In this document: positions 62,525 to 64,000 of the stretch, piece after piece | Layout of the letters: each line of letters begins with the position of its first letter | How positions within the stretch are numbered: the first letter of the stretch is position 1 | Origin: Rhodamnia argentea | Lineage: Eukaryota > Streptophyta > Magnoliopsida > Myrtales > Myrtaceae | Length of the DNA: 64,000 bases | NCBI RefSeq assembly: GCF_020921035.1 | Contig: NC_063160.1 | Coordinates: forward strand, 15,403,095-15,467,094 | Direction of reading: 5' to 3' | Notes under the pieces: generated by a model | The model's database searches: none | The model's input: only the letters and a program-made list of their open reading frames with translations | Told to the model about the DNA's origin: nothing | Position numbers and translations under genes: made by a program

Positions 62525-63249
62525 ATGGCAGACAATTCTCACAACATGACCTTCCAAGCTGGTGCGGCCAAGGGCCAAGCTCAGGTCTGGCTTTTCTTGC
62601 TTAATCACTCTGTCCTCTATCGTTTTAAGGCATTAAGGATGAGGATTGGACCAATCTATTTTGTGATTTCTCCCCGAGACGAGTCTGAATATTATCATTC
62701 GGGCGGCTAGATAGATCACATCTTGAATATAAATTTCGATTGTGCGTGTTGATTGTGCTGCCCATAACAAAACAGTGCTGACGCTCAATGAATTTTCCCT
62801 GCGTGCATGATGAACATACCGTGGGAACCATACGATCGAAGAGTTTGCCAGCAGATTGATTGTCCTCTTTAATCAGTCTTACGGTGATGCTAAGATGGTG
62901 TCTATCTTTAAATCAGGAAAAGGGGAACCAAATGATGGACTCAGTCGCTAATGCTGCTCAATCAGCTAAGGACTCAATGCAACAGGTAATTATTATTTTT
63001 CGCCAAATTAGGACTCCACCATTGCAATGCTTGATTCACCGACTTCTCGCGGCATAAGACAGCACGCCTTAATCTTGGTCCCTCATGATGTGGTTACCCT
63101 GCCCACGCATAACACATAGATGATTTAGTCCTCAATTGAAGGGTAATTTTTTGGATTCCCTTTAACATCTGCAGGCTGGTCAGCAGATGATGGCTAAGGC
63201 ACAGGGTGCTGCAGATGCAGTCAAGAATGCGACTGGCATGAACAAATGA
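62525..63249 (+). CDS. KIN2/COR6.6-like small stress-induced protein
   Basis: Three exons join in frame: 62525-62584, 62917-62985 and 63175-63249, giving 67 aa. It begins MADNSHNMTFQAGAAKGQAQ, continues EKGNQMMDSVANAAQSAKD and ends ADAVKNATGMNK. This composition (Ala, Gln, Lys and Met rich, no Cys or Trp, amphipathic helix potential) and the AGxAxGxA start and KxxTGMNK end are those of the plant KIN1/KIN2/COR6.6 family of about 66 aa. These small hydrophilic, LEA-like proteins accumulate under cold, drought, salt and ABA and are thought to protect membranes or proteins; no enzyme activity is known. The G-box just upstream agrees. The exon ends all fall between codons. Confidence 0.92.
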
Positions 63250-64000
63250 AGCTGAAAGGGAAAATAGATTCTGTTTTTCCTGGTTCTTGCCTTCCCAATT
63301 TTGCGCTTAGAATAAGAATTTGGCATTTTTCATGGAATTCGTGTCTTGTCCTGTTCCAGAGCATTACCTTAACATGCTCCTTAGTCCTTTGTTTAGGGAC
63401 TTAATTAGGGAGGGGCTTTGGTTGTTTTTCGTTTTTTGTCTTCTTTGATATTCAATGAAAGTGGAAAGACTCTGTTCATGGTGGATTCCACCTCATAATG
63501 TTCTAAATCAATGAAGGTTCTATCCGAGTTTGTTCACATCTTCTGGAGATAAACATGTGAGTGGCTTCAGTTCTTGCTTTGTCAATTTTGAGCTACCAGG
63601 ACCAGAGAATAATTTCAATCACAATTGCCTCTCCACCCATGATGACAGTCAATGTATTCTTTGTATCATAGACAAACTTATAATTCGAAAAGATAGATTG
63701 CCTCTACACATTGTAAGGAGATTGAAACTGCTTGCGGAAAATTTTTCTTCGACTACTTAGCGTCTAGTTTTTTTTTTTGGTTAAGGTTGTCTATGAGCCT
63801 GAAAAGTAGTTAAGGGTCTTGAAGTTGTCTCTGATTGATGTAATTGGCCTCTTCTAGACTTTGAGATAATGTCCTGTTTTATCCAGGGGTTTGCCATGGC
63901 AATGGAGACAAAAGAGTCACCTGGTCCCGTGCCTGTCTTTACATACTGGCAAATCGCCATTAGAGCCTAAACGCAACAATTCACACATCAGTGGCCAAAA
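63250..64000. other. 3' region of the KIN-like gene and right edge
   Basis: The 3' untranslated region probably extends to about 63480-63520, where aatgaaag- and aatcaatgaa-like polyadenylation words occur. Beyond it no exon, repeat or RNA gene is recognised; open frames there show no family features. Confidence 0.55.

Overview
The window is nuclear DNA of a woody eudicot. Genes are split by GT-AG introns, coding density is low, intergenic DNA is AT-rich with transposon debris, and all proteins are plant families. The GC-rich scattered repeats (arrays of gagggt/gcgaccctcgcc-like words in AT-rich flanks) recall Myrtaceae genomes such as Eucalyptus; that placement is inference. No viral, bacterial, organellar or CRISPR-like content was seen.

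Layout. 0.8-5.1 kb (-): BRCT plus RING-finger protein, cut by the left edge. 6.7-10.2 kb (-): FLX-like coiled-coil protein, probably FLL2. 13.1-17.3 kb (-): FTSHi3, a plastid AAA protein that ends before the protease domain. 17.3-22.6 kb: transposon-rich intergenic DNA. 23.9-27.5 kb (+): TBC/Rab-GAP of the PAM1 type. 28.9-30.7 kb (+): intronless P-class PPR protein. 32.1-34.4 kb (-): only the Utp12-domain end of a WDR43/UTP5-like nucleolar protein. 35.1-57.3 kb (-): a tandem cluster of RRP7-like rRNA-processing genes. 61.1-62.0 kb: a decayed fourth RRP7 piece. 62.5-63.2 kb (+): small KIN/COR6.6-like stress gene with a G-box and TATA box.

The most notable locus is the RRP7 cluster. A segment of about 10 kb is present twice head to tail (35078-45160 and 45161-54654). 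Each copy holds the 3' half of one RRP7 gene, a spacer and the 5' half of the next. The only gene with an unbroken reading frame (41139-47680, nine exons, 399 aa) lies across the junction of the two copies. The left gene keeps only its first three exons. The right gene carries a frame-shifting start exon and a deletion of about 1 kb that removes repeat exons and leaves a stop. Inside the gene, five consecutive exons of 144-156 bp, all flanked by phase-1 introns, encode variants of one Lys-rich to acidic module of about 50 aa.

Three neighbouring pairs (BRCT-RING with FLX-like; FTSHi3 with PAM1-like Rab-GAP; PPR with RRP7) match pairs I recall as adjacent Arabidopsis loci (At1g67180/67170, At3g02450/02460, At5g38730/38720). 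This supports the identifications and suggests an old gene order. The genes otherwise act in unrelated processes: ubiquitination or DNA repair, flowering or chromatin, plastid AAA chaperone work, Rab traffic, organelle RNA, ribosome biogenesis and dehydration response. RRP7 and WDR43/UTP5 are both factors of small-subunit ribosome assembly.
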